Of a DNA stretch of 64,000 nt, positions 23,839 to 35,063 are shown piece after piece. Under the pieces are notes generated by a model that was not told the origin of the DNA, searched no databases, and was given only the letters and a program-made list of their open reading frames with translations. Source of the stretch: Neoarius graeffei (lineage: Eukaryota > Chordata > Actinopteri > Siluriformes > Ariidae); NCBI RefSeq assembly GCF_027579695.1, contig NC_083577.1:59210241-59274240 (forward strand), read 5' to 3'. Position 1 is the first letter of the stretch. Each line of letters begins with the position of its first letter. A program made the translations under genes and the position numbers.

Positions 23839-24662
23839 CAGTCCCCCCAGGATTTCGCGGGCCTTTTTTGTGATTGTTGCGGGCTAAAATGTCTGATGTT
23901 GCGGGGGGTTTTCCAAAAAATTTCGATGAAAGTTGCGGTGTTTTTTAGGTTTTTGTTGCGATTACATTGCGGGAGGAAGTGAAAGTTGTGAGAAATTGTT
24001 GCGATTTTCTCTTTTTGTGATTAAAATTGAGTGATATGTTAAATATTAAGTTATTACTGAAAAACTATTGATTAAAAAAACAAAAACACTGAGAAATGGT
24101 CCTATAAACAACTTTACCAATATAAAAGATTACCAGGACTACAAAAATGCAGAAAAATAGGCTTTACTGATCCAAATGCACCTGTTGGTTCAAAAGTTAA
24201 AGTGCAGAGAACCTCACAGCACAACATGAAATTACCTTAAAATATAATATAAATGCCTCAGCTTTCATGTAAGAAAAAAAAAACTATTAATACTAGTACT
24301 GTGTGCAGGCAGTCTCTCCTGAAGACTAAATTAAACAATAATTATAAACTAATAAAATAAATGGCTCAGGCTTCATAGAAGAAAAAAAAAAACATTTGAA
24401 CAGAACCTCACAGTATGATGCTGAAGCTGCCTAGACAACCCAATCTGGCAACACTGCTCGCACATGCTGCTTCTCTTGAACGTATACACGGAAGTAAGGT
24501 GGGAGGTAGTTTGTTGACGTCACCTCAAGACAACGATTGGTCAAATTTGCGGGAAAGTTGCGGTGATTGGATATAATTGCAACACCACCCTGAATTCACG
24601 GGGATTGGTTGAATTTGCGTTGAAGTTGCAAATCGCAACATCACGAAATCCTGGAGGGTCTG
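23839..24662. mobile_element. DNA transposon with TIR CAG(T/A)CCC(C/T)CCAGGATTTCG
   Basis: Left end CAGTCCCCCCAGGATTTCGC and right end ACGAAATCCTGGAGGGTCTG are inverted. TAATTT occurs on both outer sides (23833-23838 and 24663-24668), a likely 6 bp target duplication. The outer 150 bases at each end repeat GTTGCG and TTGCGG, while the core is AT-rich without an ORF. Non-autonomous. A 6 bp target is unlike Tc1, Harbinger or hAT, and I cannot assign a superfamily. Confidence 0.7.
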
Positions 24663-25424
24663 TAATTTGAGGGGATTCCCTAGTGAATAATGTGCATGAA
24701 CTCGCTCACGTCGCGCAATCAAGCAGACAGAGGAAGTCCGTGTGCACATGTGCAGGTTTACCTTTTGGCATCGTCTTCTTCTTCTCTTGGGTTTTACGGC
24801 AGGTGGCATCCAGTGTTGCATTACTGCCATCTACAGGTTTACCTTGACTGTGCACTGACAGTTACATGATTCTGTCACTAAACAAACAGCTGATCACACC
24901 GAGGTGCTCGCTGACCGCCGATATTTATTAGTTTGGTCCTGCATTTCCTTTCCTTCACAACATAACGTCTTTTCTTCACGCTTTCTGTTACTGTAGTTGG
25001 TCTTTCATGTTTCATTCGCATCCTCCATTTTCCTTTCCTGTTTCAAATTTGTATCCCATAATGCCTTGAGTGAACAGGGAAAGCCCACCATGTGATGTAT
25101 GATGTAGTATCTTGTATTGCGTTATGGTGAAGCGAGAAATAATAGCGGAGAATTTAGGGCCACGTGGTCCTAAATTCATTAATTGTTCTAGTTTAAAAAA
25201 TGAATAAAATTGGAAGTCTGTGATTCGAATTCAGTAGCTTTCGATCCATGAAACAAAAATACTTGTGTGTCAGGGAAAATTCTTTTTATGGCCTAAACCT
25301 GAAAAATCTGAAAGGCAGTCTACCTTTAACTGTATACAAGTACATTTTATGATGACCCAATTTTAATGAGGCTGCATATGCCTTCTACAAATATTATGTA
25401 TTTGCATATCATGTATAGGAGTCT
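24663..25424. other. Intergenic, repeat-like but unassigned
   Basis: Contains CTTCTTCTTCTCTTGGGTTT and GGCAGGTGGCATCCAG near 24775, which have the look of a LINE or SINE end, but no boundaries can be drawn. No supported gene. Confidence 0.35.
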
Positions 25425-26017
25425 TCACCTACACTAAACGCCCGACACACATCACCCCTATTCTCCAAAACCTCCACTGGCTCCCTGTTCTATATCGCAT
25501 TCAGTTTAAAATTATTCTGTTCACATTTAAAGCACTCCATGCCTACACTCCTCAATATCTAATGGAATTACTTCAACCCTACTCTTCCATTCACAATCTC
25601 AGATCTTCATCTTCTGGTCTGTTGTCCATACCCAAATTTAAACTATCCACTGTGGGATCCAGGGCATTTAGGGTTGCAGCCCCCAAGCTCTGGAATTGTC
25701 TCTGTCAGTGTCTTTGGGATTGTACATCTCTTCCCAAATTCAAAAATCATCTCAAATCTTATCTCTTCTCTCTGTGCTAACCGTCCTCCTGATATTTCCT
25801 CTCCTGATCACTGACTCTTCTATCCTTTTCAGTGCTTTGAGCTAGTCTGTTATCTTTATGCTAATACAAATTGTCATCTTTGTTTTCTGTGTCTCCTATC
25901 TGTCATGTTTTCTTTTGGTTGATTTGCTTCTCTTTCTGTAGTGCCATTACTTTGTGACGTGTCCTTGGGTTGGTGAAAAGTGCTATATAAATTTAATGTT
26001 GTTGTTGTTGTTGTTGT
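25425..26017 (+). mobile_element. L2-type LINE 3' end, 5'-truncated
   Basis: The frame from about 25450 reads ITPILQNLHWLPVLYRIQFK, then KLSTVGSRAFRVAAPKLWN and LPKFKNHLKSYLF before a stop, the conserved end of L2/CR1-group LINE proteins in fish. The 3' UTR has GTGCTATATAAATTTAATG and ends in (GTT)n at 25996-26017, the usual short-repeat tail. Compare [16 protein letters not shown] in the copy near 38550. Confidence 0.85.
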
Positions 26018-26271
26018 AACATTACGTGTTGAATACAGTAATTGGGCAAAATTGGAAAATTAGGAAAATTTACAAACACCCTTTGGAGTGTAGTAAAGAA
26101 AAATACATTTATATATCACTCATGCCTTCACTCACTCCTTCATCCCCACAGTGCTCTTCGCACACTTTTGACACATACATCAGAAAGCAATATGTAAATG
26201 CATGTGTCTATAATGGTGGGATGGTAAGTCAGAAGTCTTGGTAACAATTGACATTAAAGGTGCTATATGTA

Positions 26272-27183
26272 AGAATGTAAGAAACCTTCAAGAAATTAAA
26301 GTCCATAATGACAAACAGAAACATCAAAATAGATACCAAAATACGAGTTTTAAAGGCATATGTCTGGTCAGTACTTCTATATGGATGTGAGTGCTGGACA
26401 ATTACCAATGACATGGAAAAGAAATTAGAAGCAGCAGAGATGTGGTTCCTCAGAAGAATCATAAAAATATTCTGGAAGGAAATGAAGACAAACAAGATGT
26501 CTTAATCCTTGCAGGAGCAAAAAAGGAGCTTAATTGAAACAATAAGGAAGAGACAAGGCAGCACGGTGGTGTAGTGGTTAGCGCTGTCACCTCACAGCAA
26601 GAAGGTCCGGGTTCGAGCCCCGTGGCTGGCGAGGGCCTTTCTGTGTGGAGTTTGCATGTTCTCCCCGTGTCCGCGTGGGTTTCCTCCGGGTGCTCCGGTT
26701 TCCCCCACAGTCCAAAGACATGCAGGTTAGGTTAACTGGTGACTCTAAATTGACCGTAGCTGTGAATGTGAGTGTGAATGGTTGTCTGTGTCTATGTGTC
26801 AGCCCTGTGATGACCTGGCGACTTGTCCAGGGTGTACCCCGCCTTTCGCCCGTAGTCAGCTGGGATAGGCTCCAGCTTGCCTGCGACCCTGTAGAACAGG
26901 ATAAAGCGGCTAGAGATAATGAGATGAGATGAGGAAGAGACAAATGAAATTTTTTTGGACATGTAAACAGAAAAGGAGGATTAGAACAAATCAGTGTGAC
27001 AGGTAAGATCCATGAAAAGAAAAGCAGAGGAAGGTAAAGAATAAAATATGTACAGACCCTTAACAACTGGGCTACTGACTATCAACAATAACACAGTCAT
27101 AAGGACCTCAAATGACCGAGAAAAATGGAGGATCATGACCACCAACATCTGCTCCAGACAAGGCAAATAAAGAAGAATGTAAA
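26272..27183 (+). mobile_element. Non-LTR retrotransposon fragment (post-RT region)
   Basis: The frame near 26308 reads KIRVLKAYVWSVLLYGCECW and MEKKLEAAEMWFLRRIIKI, the segment after the reverse transcriptase in endonuclease-RT LINE proteins. It continues past a SINE with RQMKFFGHVNRKGGL (about 26938) and KSRGR. Several stops. The clade is not certain. It is split by the SINE at 26557 and ends where a Tc1-like element begins. Confidence 0.7.
26557..26931 (+). mobile_element. Full-length tRNA-derived SINE
   Basis: Head GGCAGCACGGTGGTGTAGTG with pol III A box TGGTGTAGTGG and B box GGTTCGAGCCC (26611-26621). The middle has TGGAGTTTGCATGTTCTCCC and the 3' part GACCTGGCGACTTGTCCAGG, ending in GATGAGATGA. 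GGAAGAGACAA on both sides (26546-26556 and 26933-26943) is a perfect target duplication. The type resembles the Mermaid/Merman tRNA-derived SINEs described from fish; that name is from memory and not checked. Confidence 0.93.
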
Positions 27184-27187
27184 AATA

Positions 27188-28511
27188 CAGTCAAGCCGGA
27201 AAGACTATACACCTTTTTCATCTTCTCCATGTTTTATTACGTTACAGACTTATTCTACAATAGATTGAGTTCATTTTTTGTCACAAAATTCTAAACAAAA
27301 TAGTCCATAATGACGAAGTGAAAGCAGGTTTTTAGACATTTGTGCTAATTTATTAAAAATCAAAATGTAAAATATCATATGTGTACATATGATCAGTATC
27401 AAGTGTACACACCCTTTGATACGACACCCAAAAGCGAACTGAGGTACATTTTGTTTCCACTGATACTGCTTGAGATGTTTCTACAACTTAATTGGAGTCC
27501 ACCTGTGGTAAATTCAATTGACTGGACATGATTGGGGATTGCCAACACCTGCCTATATAAGGTCCCACAGTTGACAGTACATGTCAGAGCAAACTCCAAG
27601 CCATGGGGTCAAAGGAATTATCTGCAGACCTCAGAAACAGGATTGTGTCAAGGCATAAATCTGGAGAAGGGTACAGAAAAATTGCTGCAGCTTTACAGGT
27701 CCCAAAGAGCACAGTGGCCACCATCATTCATAAACGGAAGAAGTTTGGAACCACCAAGAATCTTCCTAGACCTGGCCACCTGGCCAAACTGAGCAACTGG
27801 GGAAGATGGGCTTTGGCCAGGGAGGTGAGCAGGAAGCCGAGGGTCACTCTGACAGAGTTCCAGCGTATCCTTGTGGAGATGGGAGAACCTTTCAGAAGAT
27901 CAACCATCCAGGCAGCACTCCACAAATCAGGCCTTTATGGTAGAGTGGCCAGATGGAAGCCACTCCTTAGTAAAAGGCACGACAGCCCACTTGGAGTTTG
28001 CCAAAAGGCACCTAGAGGACTCTCAAACCATGAGAAACAAGATTCCCCCAGACCTGAATCCAAACATCTGTGGAAGGAGCTGAAAATGTCTGTGTATCAA
28101 TGCGCCCCATCCAACCTGAAGGAGCTTGCAAGGATATGCCAAGAGGAATGAGCAAAAATGTCCAGAAACAAGTGTGCCAAGCTCATAGCTCTTTCCCAAG
28201 ACGCCTTGAAGCTGTAATTGCTGCCAAAGATGCATCAACCAAGTATTAGGCTAAGGGTTTGATTGATTTATGCCGAACAGTAAAGAAGAAAAAAAAGGGT
28301 GTGTACAGATATGTAACCCCTAAATAACCTATTTTTGACAGTAAAATGAAATTGCATATTTTCAAAAAACCTGTTTTCACTTTGTAATTATTGGTGATTG
28401 TGTGTAGATGTTTTGAGGCAAAAACTGAACTCAATCTATTGTAGAATAAGTCTGTAACGTAATAAAACGTGGAGAAGGTGAAAGGGGTGTGCAGACTTTC
28501 CGGCTTGACTG
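27188..28511 (+). mobile_element. Tc1-like element with internal deletion
   Basis: Inverted ends CAGTCAAGCCGGAAAGACTA and CAGACTTTCCGGCTTGACTG are flanked by TA (27186-27187 and 28512-28513). The inverted pairing extends about 100 bases (TTACAGACTTATTCTACAAT with ATTGTAGAATAAGTCTGTAA). The transposase lacks its catalytic centre. A SINE has inserted exactly at the right TA. Confidence 0.93.
27603..28151 (+). pseudogene. Tc1-like transposase with catalytic core deleted
   Basis: Starts MGSKELSADLRNRIVSRHKS. The HTH (about residues 18-48, AALQVPKSTVATIIHKRK), LPRPGHLAK and ALHKSGLYGRVARWKPLL are clear. After about residue 125 the frame shifts, and the sequence jumps to the C-terminal region with PDLNP and LWKELKMSVYQ. 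The segment holding the first two catalytic Asp residues is missing. A stop follows at 28149, and relics of the C-terminus continue to about 28250. It cannot be an active transposase. Confidence 0.9.
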
Positions 28512-28523
28512 TATGCAAGACTC

Positions 28524-28903
28524 ATCTCATCTCATCTCATTATCTCTAGCCGCTTTATCCTTCTACAGGGTCGCAGGCAAGCTGGAGCCTATCCCAGCTG
28601 ACTACGGGCGAAAGGCAGGGTACACCCTGGACAAGTCGCCAGGTCATCACAGGGCTGACACATAGACACAGACAACCATTCACACTCACATTCACACCTA
28701 CGGTCAATTTAGAGTCACCAGTTAACCTAACCTGCATGTCTTTGGACTGTGGGGGAAACCGGAGCACCCGGAGGAAACCCACGCGGACACGGGGAGAACA
28801 TGCAAACTCCGCACAGAAAGGCCCTCGCCGGCCCCAGGGCTCGAACCCAGGACCTTCTTGCTGTGAGGCGACGGTGCTAACCACTACACCACCGTGCCGC
28901 CCC
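28524..28903 (-). mobile_element. Full-length tRNA-derived SINE
   Basis: Reverse-strand copy of the SINE at 26557, with the tail CTCATCTCATCTCATTATCT on the left and the tRNA-like head on the right. TATGCAAGACTC at 28512-28523 and 28904-28915 is a perfect 12 bp target duplication. Its first two bases are the TA of the preceding Tc1-like element, so the SINE inserted after it. Confidence 0.93.
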
Positions 28904-29204
28904 TATGCAAGACTCTTTTTTTTTTTTTTTTTTAGTTTAAAAGATTAAAAAATTAATTAAATTTACCAACAGAATGTGAAGAAATAGCAGTTTTGATGTT
29001 ATGTCAAATACATTGATGTATTGTGTTGCAGATATAGTTAGCATGCTAACTGTCCTGTCTTGTAATACCACTTTGTACCTCAAGAGGTGATAGTGAGTCA
29101 CTGTAGCATCCAGTCTGCCCTCAGGCCAACATGAGAACATGAAGTCAGTCAGGTGTTACACTATGATGGTGAAGCAAATCTGTTTTCTAAACTCATATAA
29201 CAAG

Positions 29205-29395
29205 CTATGGCCTAATAGTTAGAGACACAGCTTTGGGACCAAAAGGTCACCGGTTTGATTCTCTAGACCAACAGGAATGGCTGAAGTGTCCTTGAGCAAG
29301 GCACCTAATCCCCAACTGCTCCCCTGCTACTCTGGGTGTGTTGTACGTTGCTCTGTATAAGAGCATCTGCTAAAAGCCATTAATGTATTGTAATA
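29205..29395 (+). mobile_element. tRNA-derived SINE C
   Basis: Begins TATGGCCTAATAGTTAGAGA, with A box TGGCCTAATAG and B-box-like GGTTTGATTC, followed by CCTTGAGCAAGGCACCTAAT and a short AT-rich 3' end (AGCATCTGCTAAAAGCCATT). A second copy is at 57712-57890. A retroposed relic, not a tRNA gene. Confidence 0.75.
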
Positions 29396-29560
29396 GTGGC
29401 TGTGATGTGAGCTGGAAAGCCATATCAAGCTCTAATGTATGCTGAAAAAGTCGCTTGATTTGTTGCTTGGCTCTTTTCGAATTAAAGTCACTAAATGTTG
29501 CCACATCTTGCAACACATCTTGCATCTCTAAGCTGATAACACTGAAGAGTTTGGACCCAG

Positions 29561-29932
29561 GCGGCACGGTGGTGTAGTGGTTAGCGCTGTTGCCTCACAG
29601 CAAGAAGGTCCTGGGTTCGAGCCCCGGGGCCGGCGAGGGCCTTTCTGTGTGGAGTTTGCATGTTCTCCCCGTGTCCGCGTGGGTTTCCTCCGGGTGCTCC
29701 GGTTTCCCCCACAGTCCAAAGACATGCAGGTTAGGTTAACTGGTGACTCTAAATTGACCGTAGCTGTGAATGTGAGTGTGAATGGTTGTCTGTGTCTATG
29801 TGTCAGCCCTGTGATGACCTGGTGACTTGTCCAGGGTGTACCCCGCCTTTCGCCCGTAGTCAGCTGGGATAGGCTCCAGCTTGCCTGCGACCCTGTAGAA
29901 GGATAAAGCCGCTAGAGATAATGAGATGAGAT
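29561..29932 (+). mobile_element. Full-length tRNA-derived SINE
   Basis: Same family as 26557 with intact A and B boxes and the (GATGA)n tail. GAGTTTGGACCCAG at 29547-29560 and 29933-29946 is a perfect 14 bp target duplication, so the insertion is young. Confidence 0.95.
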
Positions 29933-29949
29933 GAGTTTGGACCCAGAAA

Positions 29950-32750
29950 TGGCTATTGGTGTCAGACTTAACAAGTGGATAATAGCAAAACAAGAGTTGA
30001 CATTGGCGTTGCTTTCCACTGCTGGAGACATGGATGATGTTTGATGCTGAACTCTCAACATTTCTTATAGACTGGTAAGTAAACAAATGTTAATGCTAAC
30101 ATTGGCTACTTAGCTAATTGTATAACATATTACTGACAGCGTTAAAATGTTTAAGGGACATTCCACCAAATGGGTGCCATTTGCTTGTTGTACCACTCCC
30201 AAATTAAACTTAATTTGTTATATCTTTTCAACACTGATTATAATAACACACACATTTAACTATTCAAAATGTGTATTGGTCAACTTCAGGCTACGTTATT
30301 TATTTTTTTTTACAAGGTTTGGAAGTCAAAGATGGCTGCATACTCTTTATATGAGTAACAGGACTGAGTTTTTAGCCTAGGATTAGCTAATACATGGAAT
30401 TAAGCCACATGGTGTCATCGCTAATAGCATGACCACACTTAGCACATTCTAGTGATTTACCAAAAATCTGTATTTTTAAAATAATCATCTAAGAAATAAT
30501 TTAAGTAACAGGACAGTATGTTGACATTGACCTTATCAGTCAAAGTTAAAAAATCATCAAATATACAGAAAAGTAAATGAGAGAACTAACTTTTGGTCTT
30601 CCCATGGTCTTCAGAAGACACAACTGATGTAACTTCCTGTTGAGCATGTGATTTATGGAATGTTCCAAATTTGTCAGATGGGGTAATATGTTTGGGTAAC
30701 AGGACTGAGTGAAAACCCAGGGACACAACTAAAATGTGTATTTTAACTAAGATATTGTGGATTTCTTATGAAAAAAATATATTTAAACCATGGATAGGAT
30801 ATGGAGTCACACAACAGTGCAAAAGAAATTCTGTTTCTGAAGGATTTTAATCATAATATTTCATAGTTAAAGTTAGAGTGTGGGGACAGGTAACACATGC
30901 TTTTTTCAGTGTTTTAGGTAGTTTTTATTAATCCTTACAATTATATATCTTAAATTTGAAATCAGATCAATGTGCAGGACATTCTGCATAATAAGGAAAT
31001 GTATTTTAAAGTACATTTTTATGTGCATTTATACATATAATTTTCTAGGGATGGAAATGGCACCGATTCGGTGGAATGGCTCTTACATAAGTTAGCTGTT
31101 TGTTGATGTGCCATTCAGACCAGTTAGAATGTGATTAGCTCAATTAGCTTTGCCTCTAGCTAGCTACCAAACTGAGACAATTTTATGTACTAAACAAACC
31201 AGGTGTACTAACCTTGTTTGGACAATTCAAAATGGATCATTACTCCAACTAATGACAATGCAAACCACAATGAAAAACATTTCAAATGGTGTAGAATTAG
31301 TATATGGTTTTGCTGTGGCTGTTTTCTTGTTAATATAAAACCTGAGCTAAGTAAGCTATAAGGTTGATGCTATAGGTTGACGTCACACATGAAGATTTTA
31401 AGATAGCAGTGTTATCAACTCTGTGTTTCAGCAGTTTGGTCAAACTTTGAGTATGCTTACCCTGCTGTTAGCTAGTATTTGGCTTTTTATCCCGTAGTGG
31501 ACTGACAAAAATAGCTTTACTCTATATTCAGAGAGTGATAATGCTATTAGTGTGTTGATGCATTTGGGCGGAGGGGGAGGAAGCAACTTCCGGTTATATA
31601 CTGCCCCCTATGTTTTTCGAGTGTAGGGGATGAATTTGAAAGGTAGCCAGTTCTTACAGCACCTTTTTAAGGTTTACCATTGTTTGCAGCACTTATTAGT
31701 GTACACGAACCTCAACATTAATACACCATAAATGTTTTCAAATTAATTAACATTTGTATTAATTGACTTTTAATGTTAATAGTGAACAAAGTAAGCTACA
31801 TGGATTTTCATTATCAATATTCATCAGTAAAACAAAGCCCATGATAACTAAAGTAATGCCTTCATTTGTCTGTTTACAGTGTTTAATTATCAAAATTCAT
31901 AAAGGAGGCTAAATGTTTTCACACCTGTAGATACGAGGAGGTTTTAGTAGCATGCTGTAAATGAATTTAATCTAATTTATGTCAAATTATTTTAGTCATG
32001 GATGAAATAGCTATTGGTTAGTGCAAGTGCAGACTAAATCAGTAAAAAAAAAAAAGTTTGTCAAGAAACCCTAAAGTGTTACAAACATCTTAAATCAGAA
32101 TCCGTTAATGACAAACTTGAGTCTGAACAAATCAACTCTGCAGTGCTATAGTTACAATATTTTCCAAATAATTACATCATCCTGATATATTTTGCTACTG
32201 ATAAAAGACTTAGAAAGACAAACATCCTGTGTTATGCAGCTGTTTTCTGTAGTTAATAGGAGCCCGTCTATGAGGAGTTATGAGTCATTTATACATCCAT
32301 ATACAGTATAAGGTAAGGAGTAGTCAGACATGGCATTAGGCCAGGAAACCAATCAGAATGTGAAACGTCAAAGCATTAATGGATATAAGACATATACAGA
32401 CATATACAGATATTTCTAACATCCTTTTTACCTCTTCTAATTACATGACTTTAATGAGCTCAGTGTGAAGAGCGGGCCTTGGTGTGCTGATGATCTCATA
32501 GATCAGCGGCGCTTCCAGGGGAAATAATTATGGCTGACATTTAGGGGCATGCTCAGAACATCCAAAGTTGCAGAAATGGCAAATGATGTCTGCTTTTTAG
32601 TGTTGAAAGCATTCTTGGCTTTGCAGTACATAGTTCTCATTTTAGTTTGAAGGGGGGATTCAAGCAGAAGCACACTGCTGATAGTCTGTAGGTCAATGAT
32701 TCAGAGCCGGTAATGGGCAATGGGTTGACAAAGAGCTCAGACAAATATGT
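29950..32750. other. Intergenic, with a recurring GTAACAGGACTGAG motif
   Basis: No supported gene. The motif GTAACAGGACTGAG occurs at about 30354 and 30696, with shorter forms near 30508 and 30888, and the stretch from 30150 to 30900 has the look of a decayed transposon, but I cannot find its ends. The rest is AT-rich and unassigned. Confidence 0.35.
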
Positions 32751-33406
32751 TACCAGTCAAAAGTTTGGAGACACCTTCTAATTCAATGGTTTTTCTTTAT
32801 TTTTATCCATTAAAAGACACTTTGTGTCTTAAAATAATGATGGATGTTGTTTCTCTTCACTTAGTTGAGCGGTTCTTGACATAATATGGATTACTACAGT
32901 TGTGGAATGGGGCTATTTACTGTATTTTTATTATTTACTGTTTGATCTCAAATAGTTGGTCCAACTGAAAACATTCACATCCCAACCATTCCCCCTCTCT
33001 TCTGGAGTACCCCAAGGTTCTGTGCTTGGACCTCTCTTATTCATTATCTACCATCTACCTCCTCCCTCTTGGCAGTATTTTTCGTAAATTTAACATCCAG
33101 TTCCATTGCTACGCGGATGACACCCAGCTCTACCTGTCCACCAAACCCACCTTCTCTCTCCCACCCACCTCCCTCTCCGATTGCCTACAGGAACTCAGAT
33201 CCTGGTTCTCCCATAACTTCCTTAAACTTAATAGTGATAAAACTGAGGTCCTTCTCATTGGCACTAAATCCACCCTTTCAAAAATAAACAGTTTCTCCAT
33301 TTCCTTTGACAACTCCTCAGTTTCCCCCTCCCCCCAGGTTAAGAGTCTGGGTGTCATCCTTGACAGCACTCTATCATTCCAGTCCCACATAATGTCACTT
33401 GGTCAG

Positions 33407-33720
33407 TGTGGCAGCGGGGGCATGGTCAAGCACCGGTCTGTGACAGGAGGATGGAGTCAGGGAAGGTAAGTGGCAGAATCACTACACCTGAGAGCAATTA
33501 ACCTGTGTTTGTGTGTCTTCCCAGTGACCACGCCCTATTTAAAGAGGTTGCGCAGAGAGCAGAGGAGCTCATCCCCGAACCAGACGCCGGTCGTGTGTGT
33601 GTGTCTGTGTTAGTCACTGGATATTGTTAGACTGAAAAGTGTGACAATAAAGCCTAGTTGTAAACCTGATCTCTGTCCTGCCATCCTCTGTGCTCCACCC
33701 ACTCATATAGAACTGCTACA
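33407..33720 (+). repeat. 5' LTR of the gypsy element
   Basis: Starts TGTGGCAGCGGGGGCATGGT and ends AACTGCTACA (TG...CA). Contains a TATA-like CTATTTAAAG (about 33534) and AATAAA (about 33646), the usual promoter and polyadenylation positions. It differs from the 3' LTR at roughly 15-20 sites, clustered near 33428-33455 and 33560, i.e. about 5 percent by eye. Confidence 0.95.
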
Positions 33721-33721
33721 G

Positions 33722-33739
33722 TGGTGCCGAATCCCGGGA
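33722..33739 (+). promoter_or_regulatory. Primer binding site of the gypsy element
   Basis: TGGTGCCGAATCCCGGGA begins one base after the 5' LTR and has the TGG start of a tRNA-primed site. The matching tRNA was not determined. Confidence 0.75.
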
Positions 33740-33768
33740 ATAGTGGAGCACAGCAGCCAATCAGCCCC

Positions 33769-35063
33769 ATGGAGTCCTCCCCGTTCGCCGACCTGGTCCA
33801 CGCCCTCGCCATGGCCCAGCAAAGCCAGGACCAGGCACTCATCACCCTCCGAAAGGAACAAGAACGGCGCTTCGAGGCCCTGGTGCTGGCCCAGCAAGAA
33901 GACCGGGAGGCGTTCCGGCACCTCCTCACGTCGGCGGGGTCCACCAGCGCTCCCACCGTGGACCCGTCTCCCCTCACCTTAACCAAGATGGGTCCGCAGG
34001 ATGACCCCGAGGCTTTTATCATGCTCTTCGAGCAAATCGCAGAGGCCTCGGGGTGGCCGATGGAGCAGCGCGCGGCGCGCCTCCTCCCCCTGCTAACGGG
34101 AGAGGCACAGCTGGCCACGCTACAGCTCCCCGCCGACCACCGGCTGGCCTATGCGGACCTCTGCTGGGCTGTCCTCCAGCGCGTGGGGCGCACCCCGGAG
34201 CAGCAGCGTCAGCGCTTCCGCGCTTTGAGGAAGTCGGCCGGCCGTTCGCGTTTGGCCAGCAACTTCGGGATGCCTGCTGGCGGTGGCTGAGGGCCAACAA
34301 CCGTGACGCTGAGGAGATCGTCGATCAGGTGGTGCTGGAGCAGTTCATCGCGCGCTTGCCGACAGGAACCGGGGAGTGGGTCCAGTGCCACCGCCCAGTG
34401 TTGCTGGATCAGGCCATCGAGCTGGTGGAGGACCATTTGGCGGCTGTTCCGGCGGCAGGACAGCAGACAGCCTCTTCTCTTCTCTCCTCTTCTCTCTCTC
34501 TTTCTCTCCCTCCTCCTGTGTCCCATCCTCGCCCCATTCCCCCACCGTGGAGGCAGGGGCCGGCACCACCCCAGCCGGCCCGCCACACCCGCGGTGCCCT
34601 CCCGTTTCTCCCTTCTGTGTCTGTCTCTCTCCCCCCTCAGGTGAGTGAGCCCCTGAACACCGGTGCAGAGAGGAAGCCCGGGCCGGTTTGCTGGCACTGT
34701 GGGGAACCAGGCCACCTCCAACAGCAGTGTACGGCAATGGAGGTGGGCGCGGTGGTTTGGATCCCCGACACGCCAGAAGCCGCCCTCGATTGGGCCGGAG
34801 CGTATCGCATACCGGTGAGTATTCAAGGGGATACATATCAGGCGTTGGTGGATTCTGGTTGTAATCAGACCTCAATTCACCAAAGCCTGGTGCAGAACAA
34901 GGCATTGGGGGGAGCACAGGGGGTGAAGGTGTTGTGTGTGCATGGGGATGTTCACAGCTACCCTTTGGTGTAGGTCCACATTTTTTTCCGAGGGGAAAAA
35001 TTTATAGTGAAGGCGGCGGTTAATCCTCGCCTTACCCACTCTTTAATTTTGGGGACTGATTGA
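33769..35063 (+). pseudogene. gag-protease region of the gypsy element
   Basis: Gag starts MESSPFADLVHALAMAQQSQ. A capsid-like part includes DDPEAFIMLFEQIAEASGW and a tail similar to SCAN-like gag (QFIARLPTGTGEWVQCHRP). The frame breaks near 34228. A proline-rich linker follows, then the zinc knuckle CWHCGEPGHLQQQC (about 34690) and a protease with ALVDSGCNQTSIH (about 34842). Stops at 34971 (TAG) and 35061 (TGA) interrupt the same frame. Gag forms the particle and binds RNA; the protease cleaves the polyprotein. Described as found; not functional. Confidence 0.88.

Noticed and set aside
26570..26625. tRNA gene
   Set aside because: A and B boxes are present, but the sequence cannot fold as a full tRNA and belongs to a SINE repeated at least three times with target duplications.
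31560..31640. GC-richer block with CTTCCGG considered as a promoter
   Set aside because: Too short, no downstream gene, and no other promoter features.
34053..34230. Plus-strand ORF start at 34053 within gag
   Set aside because: Upstream of the frameshift near 34228 the true gag frame is the one beginning at 33769; this part is an out-of-frame shadow. Only sequence after about 34230 is real gag.
34209..34917. Long minus-strand ORFs across gag
   Set aside because: GC-rich shadow frames opposite gag, with no domain features.
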